Assembly (NCBI RefSeq): GCF_900106015.1
Contig: NZ_LT629797.1
Span: forward strand, 4,836,001-4,900,000
DNA: 64,000 nt
Source: Pseudomonas sihuiensis
GTDB lineage: Bacteria; Pseudomonadota; Gammaproteobacteria; Pseudomonadales; Pseudomonadaceae
Reading direction: 5' to 3'
Part shown: in pieces, positions 56,822-64,000 of the stretch
Layout of the letters: each line of letters opens with the position of its first letter
How positions within the stretch are numbered: the stretch's first letter is position 1
Notes under the pieces: generated by a model
The model's input: the letters and a program-made list of their open reading frames with translations, nothing else
What the model was told of the DNA's origin: nothing
The model's database searches: none
Position numbers and translations under genes: made by a program

Positions 56822-57580
56822 TCATGCGGACAGTTCGAGGAACTTGCGCACGCGTTCGGTTTCCGGGTTGGTGAAGAACTTCTCCGGCGCGGATTTCTCG
56901 ATCAGCAGGCCCTTTTCCAGGAACACCACCTGATCCGACACCGCGCGAGCGAATTCCATTTCGTGGGTGACCACGATCATGGTGTAGCCCTCGCTGGAAA
57001 GATTCTTCATCACCGTCAGCACTTCACCGACCCGTTCCGGGTCGAGTGCCGAGGTTGGCTCGTCGAACAGGATCACCTCCGGACTCATGGCCAGGGCGCG
57101 GGCAATTGCCACGCGCTGCTTCTGCCCACCGGAGAGGGTGTAGGGAAAGGCCTCGGCCTTCTGTTCCATGCCGACCTTTTCCAGCAGCGTCTGGGCGATG
57201 GCGCGGGCCTCGTCCTTGCGCATCTTTTTCACCTGCATCGGTGCTTCCATGACGTTCTGCAGCACGTTCAAGTGCGGCCACAGGTTGAAGCTCTGGAACA
57301 CCATGCCGGTCTTGGCGCGAATCGCCGCCAGTTCGCGGTTGTTCATGCGCTTGCCCTGGGCGTCGACGCCGATGCGCTGGCCGGCAATGTGAATACTGCC
57401 GCGATCCGGCTCTTCGAGCCAGTTGATACAACGCAGCAGGGTGGATTTGCCCGAACCGGAGGAGCCCAGCACGCTGACCACTTCGCCCTTGTTCACGGTC
57501 AACGAGATGTCGCGCAGCACCTCGATACCGTCGAAGCTCTTGGAAAGATTGTCGATCTGTACCGCAGGTGCCTCAGGCAT
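56822..57580 (-). CDS. Amino acid ABC transporter ATP-binding protein
   Basis: Energises a polar amino acid importer. The 252 residues contain Walker A (GSSGSGKSTLLRCIN), the signature LSGGQKQRVAIARALAM, Walker B (VILFDEPTSALDP) and the switch histidine (VTHEMEFAR). It resembles HisP/GlnQ-type ATPases. Its start overlaps the end of the first permease gene by eight bases. It is the last gene of the four-gene transporter operon. Confidence 0.94.
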   Translation of the reverse strand: MPEAPAVQIDNLSKSFDGIEVLRDISLTVNKGEVVSVLGSSGSGKSTLLRCINWLEEPDRGSIHIAGQRIGVDAQGKRMNNRELAAIRAKTGMVFQSFNLWPHLNVLQNVMEAPMQVKKMRKDEARAIAQTLLEKVGMEQKAEAFPYTLSGGQKQRVAIARALAMSPEVILFDEPTSALDPERVGEVLTVMKNLSSEGYTMIVVTHEMEFARAVSDQVVFLEKGLLIEKSAPEKFFTNPETERVRKFLELSA

Positions 57581-58235
57581 GTTCGAAACCTCGTTTGGCG
57601 CCGAACCGGCTCGCCCATTTGAGCGCCAGTTCCAGGCAGATGCTGATGATCCAGTAAAGGGCGATGACCACGATGAACGCCTCGCTGGGAATGAAGTAGG
57701 TGGCCTGCACCGAATTGGCCGCAGCGGTCAGTTCCTGCACGGTGATGATGGTGAGAAAGGCGGTGTCCTTCAGCGCGTAGATCAATTGGTTGCCGAGCAG
57801 CGGGCGTGTGCGGATCACCAACTGCGGCAGGATGATCCGCCAGTACAGCCGGCCTGGACGAAAGCCATGGGCCTTGGCCGCCTCGACCTGACCGAGTGGC
57901 AATACCAGGCGCGCGCCGCGCAGGATCTCGGCGAAGTACGCCGCGTGATAGATGGCCAGCGCCACCAGGCCCGCACCCCAGGCGCTGGGCTTGATGCCCA
58001 GGGCCGGCAGGCCGTAGTAGAGCAGGTAGGCCAGCACCAGGAAGGGCAGCATGCGCATCAGGTTGATCGCCCCGCGCAGCAGCGTCGACAACCAGTTGCG
58101 GCCCTCCAGCAGGTAAACGCTGAAGCAGCCGATGACGAAGGCCGCCAGCACCGACAGGGCGAACAGGATCAGGGTGTTGAGTGCGCCATTGAGGAAGGCG
58201 CCGCGCGCCTCCCAGATGATGCTCCATTCGGTCAT
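57573..58235 (-). CDS. Amino acid ABC transporter permease 1
   Basis: Inner membrane subunit of the polar amino acid type (HisMQ family), 220 residues, about five helices. The ATPase-contacting loop is visible: GQVEAAKAHGFRPGRLYWRI followed by ILPQLV. It lies ten bases after permease 2 and overlaps the ATPase gene, so the four genes form an operon with the binding protein. Confidence 0.92.
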   Translation of the reverse strand: MTEWSIIWEARGAFLNGALNTLILFALSVLAAFVIGCFSVYLLEGRNWLSTLLRGAINLMRMLPFLVLAYLLYYGLPALGIKPSAWGAGLVALAIYHAAYFAEILRGARLVLPLGQVEAAKAHGFRPGRLYWRIILPQLVIRTRPLLGNQLIYALKDTAFLTIITVQELTAAANSVQATYFIPSEAFIVVIALYWIISICLELALKWASRFGAKRGFEHA

Positions 58236-58245
58236 GGTCGCGTCC

Positions 58246-58887
58246 TCACATGGCCAGGCGGTTGGCTTTCTTCTCGGCGATTGCTTGCACCTTGAGCAGC
58301 ACGCCGATGATCAGCATGTACAGCAGGGCGGCGGCGAGAATCGGTGGCAGCGGCTCGTAGGTCACGGCGCTGATGCGATTGGTCACGCGGGTCAGGTCGA
58401 CGATGCCGATCACCGCGATGGCCGGGCTGCTCTTGATCAGGAAGGACATCTCGTTGACCAGGCCAGGCAGGCTGCTGGTGATCATCTGCGGCAGCATGAT
58501 GCGGCGGAAGAACACGCCGTTGGTCATGCCGCAGGCCAGCGCCGCTTCCTTCTGCTCGCGGGAGAAACTGATGAACGCCGTGCGCCAGACCTCGGCATTG
58601 AAGGCCGCGGTATTCAGGGTGAGGGCGAGGATTGCCGCCGTGTTGCGGTCCATGGCCAGGCCGAAAGTCGGCGCCGAGAGGAAGATGAACAGCACCAGGG
58701 TGACCAGCGGCGTGGCACGCGCCAGGCTGACGTAGAGCACCAGCGCCTGTTCCACGAAGGGGATGCGCGCCATGCGCAGCAGGGCGATGCCCAGGCCGAT
58801 GACGACGCCCAGGGCGATGGCGATCGAGGAGATCCACAGAGTCGTCCAGGCGCCTTCGAGCAGCAATAACCAGGCTTGTCCGTTCAT
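58246..58887 (-). CDS. Amino acid ABC transporter permease 2
   Basis: Inner membrane subunit of the HisMQ family, 213 residues, about five helices. The coupling loop is REQKEAALACGMTNGVFFRR followed by IMLPQMI. The first helices include WLLLLEGAWTTLWISSIAIAL. It heads the membrane part of the transporter and pairs with permease 1. A palindromic repeat separates it from the binding protein gene. Confidence 0.92.
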   Translation of the reverse strand: MNGQAWLLLLEGAWTTLWISSIAIALGVVIGLGIALLRMARIPFVEQALVLYVSLARATPLVTLVLFIFLSAPTFGLAMDRNTAAILALTLNTAAFNAEVWRTAFISFSREQKEAALACGMTNGVFFRRIMLPQMITSSLPGLVNEMSFLIKSSPAIAVIGIVDLTRVTNRISAVTYEPLPPILAAALLYMLIIGVLLKVQAIAEKKANRLAM

Positions 58888-58977
58888 GTCGGGCTCCTAG
58901 AAAAATGGTGGGGTGTGCCAAGCAAGGTCAGGGCCAGGGCTGGCCCTGATAGACGGCAGTGGGTTGACGATGAGCAT

Positions 58978-59040
58978 GTAGGGTGCGCCGTGCGCACCGA
59001 AGCGCTGGCAACGTTGACGCTGGTGCGCGGCGCACCCTAC
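58978..59040. repeat. GTAGGGTGCGC palindrome inside the ABC operon
   Basis: Arms GTAGGGTGCGCCGTGCGCAC and TGGTGCGCGGCGCACCCTAC around a loop of about 20 bases. It lies in the 187-base gap after the binding protein gene, where such hairpins commonly raise the level of binding protein message over permease message. Confidence 0.75.
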
Positions 59041-59074
59041 GCGGCCATGTCAGAGAGGTGGCCTCGGCCCGCTG

Positions 59075-59956
59075 TCACATGCCGGCCAGTTCGTGGAACT
59101 GCTCGACCTTGGTGATCGGCTCCTTGGGCATGGCCGGGAAGGCTTCGCCGAACCACTTGGTCTGCAGCTCGGCCAGGCGGCCGCTGTCGCGAACTTCGGT
59201 CATGAAGCCGGTGAGGAACTCCAGCAGCTCGGGGCTGTTCTTCGGTACCGGCCAGGCGGCGAAACCATCACCGGACACGGCAATGCCCTTGGCGAAGGTG
59301 TCACCACGGGTCTTGACCAGGTCGTTGACCGAAATCAGCGCGTTGATCACGTAGTCCAGACGGCCGTTGGCCAGGTCGGCGTAGGCCTCGGGGTAGGACG
59401 GGTATTCGGTCACGGTGCCGATTTCGCAGCCCTTGTCAGCCATCATCTTCTTCAGCTCCGGCAGGCGCGCGAGCAGAGCGCTGCCGGCCTGCAGGCCGAC
59501 GGTCTTACCGCACAGGCTGGCGATATCGCTGAGGCTGTCATCGCCTGCGCGCTTGACGTAGAAGTGCTGCGCCGAGGCGAAGGGCGGGGCGAAGTTGAAC
59601 ACGCGCAGGCGGTCGTCGGTGACCAGGGCGCCGGTGAAGGCCATGTCGTACTGGCCGGACGAAACCGAGGCGAGCAGGCCGGTCCAGGGCAGGATTTCCT
59701 GCTTCACATCGAAGCCCTGGGCCTTGGCATAGGTCTTCAGGTCTTCAAGTAGTTCCTTGTGGAAACCCTCCGGCTTGCCGTCGACGATGAAGTTGAACGG
59801 CGCGTAGTCATCCTCGGTGGCCACAGTCATCACGCCCTTGGACTTGATGTCGTCGAGGTCGGCGTGGGCGCTCAGCGAGGCGCCGACCAGGCAACTGGCC
59901 AGGGCCAGCTTGCGCAGCAGGCCGAAGGGTTTGGAATCGGTTTTCGATGGCTTCAT
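59075..59956 (-). CDS. Amino acid ABC transporter substrate-binding protein
   Basis: Periplasmic receptor of the SBP_bac_3 family, 293 residues. The signal peptide is about residues 1-32 (LLRKLALASCLVGASLSAHA, then DLDDIKSKG). The ligand region shows VATEDDYAPFNFIVDGKPEG, YDMAFTGALVTDDR, TVGLQAGSALLARLPE and LANGRLDYVINAL. The ligand is probably a polar amino acid or an opine-like compound; the enzymes encoded nearby suggest an omega-amino acid. The ATG at 59956 is chosen because it opens the signal peptide. It is divergent from mocR. Confidence 0.92.
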   Translation of the reverse strand: MKPSKTDSKPFGLLRKLALASCLVGASLSAHADLDDIKSKGVMTVATEDDYAPFNFIVDGKPEGFHKELLEDLKTYAKAQGFDVKQEILPWTGLLASVSSGQYDMAFTGALVTDDRLRVFNFAPPFASAQHFYVKRAGDDSLSDIASLCGKTVGLQAGSALLARLPELKKMMADKGCEIGTVTEYPSYPEAYADLANGRLDYVINALISVNDLVKTRGDTFAKGIAVSGDGFAAWPVPKNSPELLEFLTGFMTEVRDSGRLAELQTKWFGEAFPAMPKEPITKVEQFHELAGM

Positions 59957-60082
59957 GGGCGTGCTCCAGAGGTGTCGACAAGGGTTGTCCAGGCCGCTCG
60001 GCGGCGGTTTCGTTTTCACCTTAGAGACGCCTGACGAGCCGGCGATAGGGGCAGTTCCGGCCTTTGTTCTGGCCAGCGACAG

Positions 60083-60098
60083 TGGCGCGCTACTTGCT
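60083..60098 (+). promoter_or_regulatory. Sigma-54-like motif upstream of the MocR gene
   Basis: TGGCGCGCTACTTGCT has GG-N10-GC spacing and a perfect TTGCT, with one mismatch in the upstream half. It is 35 bases before the ATG, leaving room for a start near 60110 and the GGAGG at 60124. Confidence 0.45.
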
Positions 60099-60132
60099 AC
60101 ATCACAGGGTTGTTTGGCTGTTGGAGGGCGCC

Positions 60133-61626
60133 ATGATCGATCACTTTTACCATCTTGATTTCGACCGTCAGCGCGGCCTTCAGGAGCAGCTTCGCGAGTC
60201 GCTGGTGTCGGCCATTCTTGGCGGCGGTTTCCCGGCCGACGAGCCGCTGCCATCGTGCCGCAAGCTGTCACAGCAGTTGTCTGTGTCGCGCAATACCGTG
60301 GCGTTGGTATACGAGAGCCTGCTCGACAACGGCTACCTGGTCAGCCGCCCGCGCAGTGGCTATTACCTGCACCCCGATTACTGCGGGCAGACCGATGCCG
60401 TGCTGCGTATGACGCCGCTGCGCAAGCCGGAACCATCCGATGACAGCAGCGCCGCCACTGCCCCGGATTGGGCCGCGCGCTTTCGTATGCAGCCCAGTTT
60501 GAAGCACGGCGTGTTGCGCCCGAGCAACTGGAGCCGCTTCACCTACCCGTTCATCTACGGCCAGCCGATCAGCGAGCTGTTCCCGCTGGAGCGCTGGCGT
60601 GAGGTATCACGCAAGAACCTCAGCGGTGAGCGCGACCAGCTCTGGCTGGGCGACCGTTTCGACCGTGACGATGAGCAACTGATCGAGCAACTGCGCACCC
60701 GCGTGCTGCCCAAGCGCGGTATCTGGGCGCGTGCCGACGAAATTCTGGTGACCCTCGGTTCGCAGAACGCGCTCTATCTGCTGGCCAGCCTGCTGATGGC
60801 GCGCGGTGTGCGCGTTGGCGTGGAGAACCCTGGCTTTCGCGATGCGGCGAGCATATTCGACATCCACGGCGCCAAGGTGCACCTGCAGGATGTCGACGAT
60901 CAGGGCCTGGTGGTGGACCGGCGCCTGGATGACTGCCAGTACCTCTACGTAACGCCGGGGCACCAGGTGCCCACCGGCGTGGCGATGAGTGCGGCACGGC
61001 GCGAGCAGTTGCTGCGGCAGATTCGTGAGCACGACCAGGTGCTGATCGAGGACGACTACGACGCCGAATTCAACCTCGACAACCACCCACTGCCGGCGCT
61101 CAAGGCCAGCGACAGCAGCGGCCGGGTGATCTACCTGAGCAGCCTGTCCAAGGCCTTCTCGCCGGGGCTGCGGATCGGCTACATGGTCGCCGACGCCGAG
61201 CTGATCGATGAGCTCCGCGCTCTGCGCCGGCTGATGTACCGCCATCCGCCGCTGAACAACCAGCGCATGCTCGCCGACTTCCTCGCCCAGGGGCATTACG
61301 ACGCGCACCTGCGGCGTTTTCGCGAGGAACATTGCCGCCGTCGCGAGCTGCTCTACCAGGCGCTGCGCAGCGACCTGAGCGACTGCCAGCCGATGGGTAG
61401 CCCGGGTGCCAGCGCCTGCTGGCTGGCCGCGCCGCGCGGTGTCGATACCCAGCGCCTGGCCTGGGCGGCGGCGCAGCAGAGCGTGTTGATCGAATCCGGG
61501 GCGCAGTTCTTCCTTGGCGAGGGTGCCGCGCCGACCAACTTCATGCGTCTGGGTTTCCATGCTATCGATGCCGAACGCATTCGGCCTGGCGTGCAGAAGC
61601 TGGGGGAGGTGTTGGCGGGGTTGTGA
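60133..61626 (+). CDS. MocR/GabR-type transcriptional regulator
   Basis: DNA-binding protein of 497 residues fused to an aminotransferase-like domain. The N-terminal winged helix (about 1-80: LPSCRKLSQQLSVSRNTVAL, then YLVSRPRSGYYL) is GntR type. The rest is a fold type I PLP domain; the PLP lysine is in SSLSKAFSPGLRIGYMV. Such regulators sense PLP-linked amino compounds. It is divergent from the ABC transporter and followed by an aminotransferase, so it probably controls both. The ATG at 60133 follows a GGAGG; the earlier ATG at 60064 would enclose the promoter. Confidence 0.92.
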   Translation: MIDHFYHLDFDRQRGLQEQLRESLVSAILGGGFPADEPLPSCRKLSQQLSVSRNTVALVYESLLDNGYLVSRPRSGYYLHPDYCGQTDAVLRMTPLRKPEPSDDSSAATAPDWAARFRMQPSLKHGVLRPSNWSRFTYPFIYGQPISELFPLERWREVSRKNLSGERDQLWLGDRFDRDDEQLIEQLRTRVLPKRGIWARADEILVTLGSQNALYLLASLLMARGVRVGVENPGFRDAASIFDIHGAKVHLQDVDDQGLVVDRRLDDCQYLYVTPGHQVPTGVAMSAARREQLLRQIREHDQVLIEDDYDAEFNLDNHPLPALKASDSSGRVIYLSSLSKAFSPGLRIGYMVADAELIDELRALRRLMYRHPPLNNQRMLADFLAQGHYDAHLRRFREEHCRRRELLYQALRSDLSDCQPMGSPGASACWLAAPRGVDTQRLAWAAAQQSVLIESGAQFFLGEGAAPTNFMRLGFHAIDAERIRPGVQKLGEVLAGL

Positions 61627-61632
61627 AGAGCG

Positions 61633-61695
61633 GTCGCGGCTAAAGCCCCTCCCACAAATGCTCCGTGACTCTGTGGGAGGGGCTTTAGCCGCGAC
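61633..61695. repeat. Perfect palindrome GTCGCGGCTAAAGCCCC type
   Basis: Arms of 24 bases, GTCGCGGCTAAAGCCCCTCC (then CACA) and its exact inverse, around a loop of 15 bases. It lies between the convergent mocR and aminotransferase genes and has the properties of a bidirectional terminator, with no T-run. Confidence 0.8.
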
Positions 61696-61700
61696 GGTTA

Positions 61701-63020
61701 TCAGGCAAAGCGCGGTGCGAACAGGGCGAACACTTCATCGAAAATCGCCAGCGCCTCGTTTACCTGCGCGGCGCTGACGATGCACGGCGGCACCACATGG
61801 ATGCGGTTCTCCACCACGAAGCTGAGCAGCCCGCGCGCGGTCAGCGCAGCCTTCATTTCCTGCATCACCGCTGCCGGCATCGGCGTCTTCTTCTGTACGT
61901 CGCTGACGAATTCCAGTGCCCAGAACAGGCCGGCACCACGCGCCTCGCCGATCATCGGGTAGCGCTCGGCCAGTTTCTTCAGGCCCGGGCCGAGCACCTG
62001 GGCACCTATATCACGGGCATTCTCCACCATGCCTTCCTCGCTCATCGCATCCAGCGTGGCGACGATGGCGGCCATGGCCAGCGGGTGGCCGGAGTAGGTC
62101 AGGCCGCCGGGGAAGAAGTGGTTGTCGAAGTGCTCGCAGATCGGCTGGGAGATCATCACTCCACCGGCCGGCACATAGCCGGAGTTGACGCCCTTGGCGA
62201 AGACGATCAGGTCTGGCACCACGCCGAAGTGTTCCAGTGCCAGCCAGGCGCCGGTGCGGCCGAAGCCGGCCATCACTTCGTCGCAGATCAATAGGATGCC
62301 GAACTCGTCGGCCAGTTTGCGCACGCCCTGCATATAGCCTTTCGGCGGCACCAGAATGCCGGCGGTGCCGGGAATGCTCTCCAGCAGGATGGCGGCGATG
62401 GCACCCGGCCCCTCGCATTCGATGACCCGGCGCAGGTGCTGCAGGGCTCGCGCGCATTCTTCTTCTTCGTTCGCCGCATTGAACTCGGTGCGGTACAGGT
62501 AGGGGTTGAAGAAGTGCACATGGCCACGGGCGTATTCGTTGGGCACGCGGCGTGGATCACCGGTGGCGACGATGGCCGCGCCGGTGCTGCCATGGTAGGA
62601 GCGGTAGGCGGAGAGGATCTTGTCGCGGCCGGTGTACAGGCGTGCCATGCGCATGGCGTTCTCGTTGGCATCGGCCCCGGCGTTGGTGAAGAACACCTTG
62701 GAGAAACCGGCCGGCGCGCGGGCGAGAATGCGCTTGGCCGCTTCGCCACGCATCAGGTTGGCGGTGGCTGGGGCGATGGTCACCAGGCTGCCGGCCTGTT
62801 CCTGGATGGCGGCGATGACCTTCGGGTGCTGGTGGCCGATATTGGTGTTGACCAGTTGGCTGCTGAAATCGAGGTAGCGTTTGCCGTCGTAGTCCCACAG
62901 CGTGCAGCCCTCGCCACCGGCGATCACCAGCGGGTTGAGGGCGCCCTGGGTCGACCAGGAATGGAAGACGTGCTGGCGATCCAGATCGTGGACGTACTGG
63001 TTGCTGATCGGTGTGCTCAT
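61701..63020 (-). CDS. Class III PLP aminotransferase
   Basis: Transfers an amino group from an omega-amino compound to a keto acid. The 439-residue protein resembles the aspartate aminotransferase family of the acetylornithine/beta-alanine-pyruvate type: SSQLVNTNIGHQHPKVIAAI, FTNAGADANENAMRMAR, SYHGSTGAAIVATGDPRR, CDEVMAGFGRTGAWLALEHF and the PLP lysine in FAKGVNSGYVPAGG. It is divergent from the class II aldolase gene and convergent with mocR. With the transporter and the aldolase it could degrade an imported amino acid; the substrate is unknown. Confidence 0.92.
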   Translation of the reverse strand: MSTPISNQYVHDLDRQHVFHSWSTQGALNPLVIAGGEGCTLWDYDGKRYLDFSSQLVNTNIGHQHPKVIAAIQEQAGSLVTIAPATANLMRGEAAKRILARAPAGFSKVFFTNAGADANENAMRMARLYTGRDKILSAYRSYHGSTGAAIVATGDPRRVPNEYARGHVHFFNPYLYRTEFNAANEEEECARALQHLRRVIECEGPGAIAAILLESIPGTAGILVPPKGYMQGVRKLADEFGILLICDEVMAGFGRTGAWLALEHFGVVPDLIVFAKGVNSGYVPAGGVMISQPICEHFDNHFFPGGLTYSGHPLAMAAIVATLDAMSEEGMVENARDIGAQVLGPGLKKLAERYPMIGEARGAGLFWALEFVSDVQKKTPMPAAVMQEMKAALTARGLLSFVVENRIHVVPPCIVSAAQVNEALAIFDEVFALFAPRFA

Positions 63021-63202
63021 GATGACCTCGGGCTGGCCGTTGCGGATGGCTGCACCTTAGGAACAAAGCGGTCGTTGGCCGTAGGGCCAGATACCGGAAG
63101 TGGCCGGGTCAGCGCGTCTGGCTCACCGACGTCGGGCAACTGTCCCTAGGCGACCTGTGTGCACAGGCTAGGCTGGAGGCATACGTTTTCAGGAGTGAAA
63201 CC

Positions 63203-63988
63203 ATGGCCCACGCATTCGAAATCAACACTGCCCCGGTGGCGTCCACTGAAGGCCTGAACAGCCCCGCGATCGCCCAGGCGCGTATCGACCTGGCCGCCTG
63301 CTTTCGCATGGCGGCACGGCTCGGCATGGGCGAAGGCATCTGCAATCATTTTTCCGTGGTGGTGCCGGGGCGGCCGGAGCTGTTTCTGGTCAACCCTTAT
63401 GGCCTGGCCTTCGCCGAGATCACGGCCTCGTCGCTGTTGATCTGCGATTTCGAGGGGCGCGTAGTGCTGGGTGAGGGCCGTCCGGAGGCCACGGCGTTCT
63501 TTATCCATGCCCAGTTGCACCGCCTCAACCCCCGCGCCACGGCAGCCTTCCACACCCATATGCCCAACGCCACGGCGCTGTGCATGCTGGAGGGCGAGCC
63601 CTTCGTCTGGGCCGGGCAGACCGCGCTGAAATTTTACGAGCGACTGGCCGTGGACGAGGATTACCAGGGCCTGGCGCTCGACTACGCCGAAGGCGAGCGT
63701 ATCGCCCGCGCGGCAGGCGATGCCGATGTGCTGATGCTGAAGAATCACGGCCCGTTGGTACTGGGGCCGAGCATTGCCGAAGCCTGGGACGATCTCTACT
63801 ACCTGGAGCGCGCTGCCGAGGTGCAGCTCAAGGCCATGGCCAGCGGTCGGCCGTTGAAGGCGGTGATACCGGCGATTGCCAGTGCGGCGTGCCGGCAGAT
63901 GCTGCAGGGCAACGCCGAAAGCGCGCACCTGCATCTTGAGAGCGTGAAACGCCAGTTGCTGCGCGAGGGGGCGGATTTCGCCGAGTAA
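63203..63988 (+). CDS. Class II aldolase/adducin domain protein
   Basis: Metal-dependent aldolase or decarboxylase fold, 261 residues. The zinc ligands are in FHTHMPNATALCMLEG (HxH) and LKNHGPLVLGPSIAEAW (third histidine). The first part GMGEGICNHFSVVVPG matches the phosphate-binding region of fuculose-1-phosphate aldolases. A good ribosome site (AGGAG) precedes the ATG at 63203. It is complete, ending 12 bases before the window's right edge, and divergent from the aminotransferase gene. Confidence 0.9.
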   Translation: MAHAFEINTAPVASTEGLNSPAIAQARIDLAACFRMAARLGMGEGICNHFSVVVPGRPELFLVNPYGLAFAEITASSLLICDFEGRVVLGEGRPEATAFFIHAQLHRLNPRATAAFHTHMPNATALCMLEGEPFVWAGQTALKFYERLAVDEDYQGLALDYAEGERIARAAGDADVLMLKNHGPLVLGPSIAEAWDDLYYLERAAEVQLKAMASGRPLKAVIPAIASAACRQMLQGNAESAHLHLESVKRQLLREGADFAE

Positions 63989-64000
63989 CTGGTTGGTGGG

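Overview
The window is chromosomal DNA of a Pseudomonas, most likely from the mendocina/oleovorans/alcaliphila side of the genus. The evidence is the high GC content, the protein families, and a gene order that, from memory, follows the PA4864-PA4931 part of P. aeruginosa: dnaB, alr, a 7TM-DISM diguanylate cyclase, a YgiQ protein, azurin, a LOG protein, ureG/ureF/ureE, desT/desC/desB, an oxaloacetate decarboxylase, and the urease structural genes. No rRNA, tRNA, IS element, prophage or CRISPR array was seen. The first gene (dnaB) is cut by the left edge. The last gene (class II aldolase) is complete.

Layout. 1-7.0 kb: dnaB, alr, diguanylate cyclase, ygiQ. 7.1-10.4 kb: a methyltransferase, then a beta-helix lipoprotein and diheme cytochrome pair behind a 22-bp dyad. 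10.5-17.4 kb: a three-gene cluster (DUF2126 transglutaminase, circularly permuted ATP-grasp/alpha-E, second transglutaminase) behind a good sigma-54 promoter motif. 17.4-22.2 kb: azurin, a DUF808 membrane protein, a LOG enzyme, a LysE exporter and a glycerophosphodiesterase; the intergenic gaps carry five copies of a 39-bp element built of DnaA-box-like words. 22.3-24.8 kb: urease accessory genes ureE-ureF-ureG-ureJ with their own sigma-54 motif. 24.9-27.9 kb: desT divergent from desC-desB. 27.9-30.6 kb: a secreted 16-residue repeat protein, an AEC carrier and a hydrolase. 30.8-38.1 kb: a TRAP transporter followed by a glutamine synthetase-like ligase, an aldehyde dehydrogenase and an iron alcohol dehydrogenase, which together look like an uptake-and-oxidation route for an amine or amino alcohol. 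38.2-43.4 kb: mostly membrane proteins of unknown role plus an orphan Hsp70. 43.6-50.4 kb: three orphan periplasmic binding proteins, an orphan type II secretion F protein, oxaloacetate decarboxylase, a DksA/TraR zinc finger, an accessory two-gene unit and a hemerythrin. 50.5-54.9 kb: ureD-ureA-two acetyltransferases-ureB-ureC behind a second sigma-54 motif. 55.1-64 kb: a TSUP permease, a short-chain dehydrogenase, a polar amino acid ABC transporter, a divergent MocR regulator, a class III aminotransferase and a class II aldolase.

A nitrogen theme links much of the window. Both urease transcription units, the transglutaminase/ATP-grasp cluster and possibly the mocR gene have GG-N10-GC promoter motifs, and several other units handle amines or amino acids. 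The gaps are also rich in at least five unrelated families of short palindromes; two of them supply the stop codon of the gene they abut. All functional statements come from reading motifs and gene order by eye; no database search was possible.
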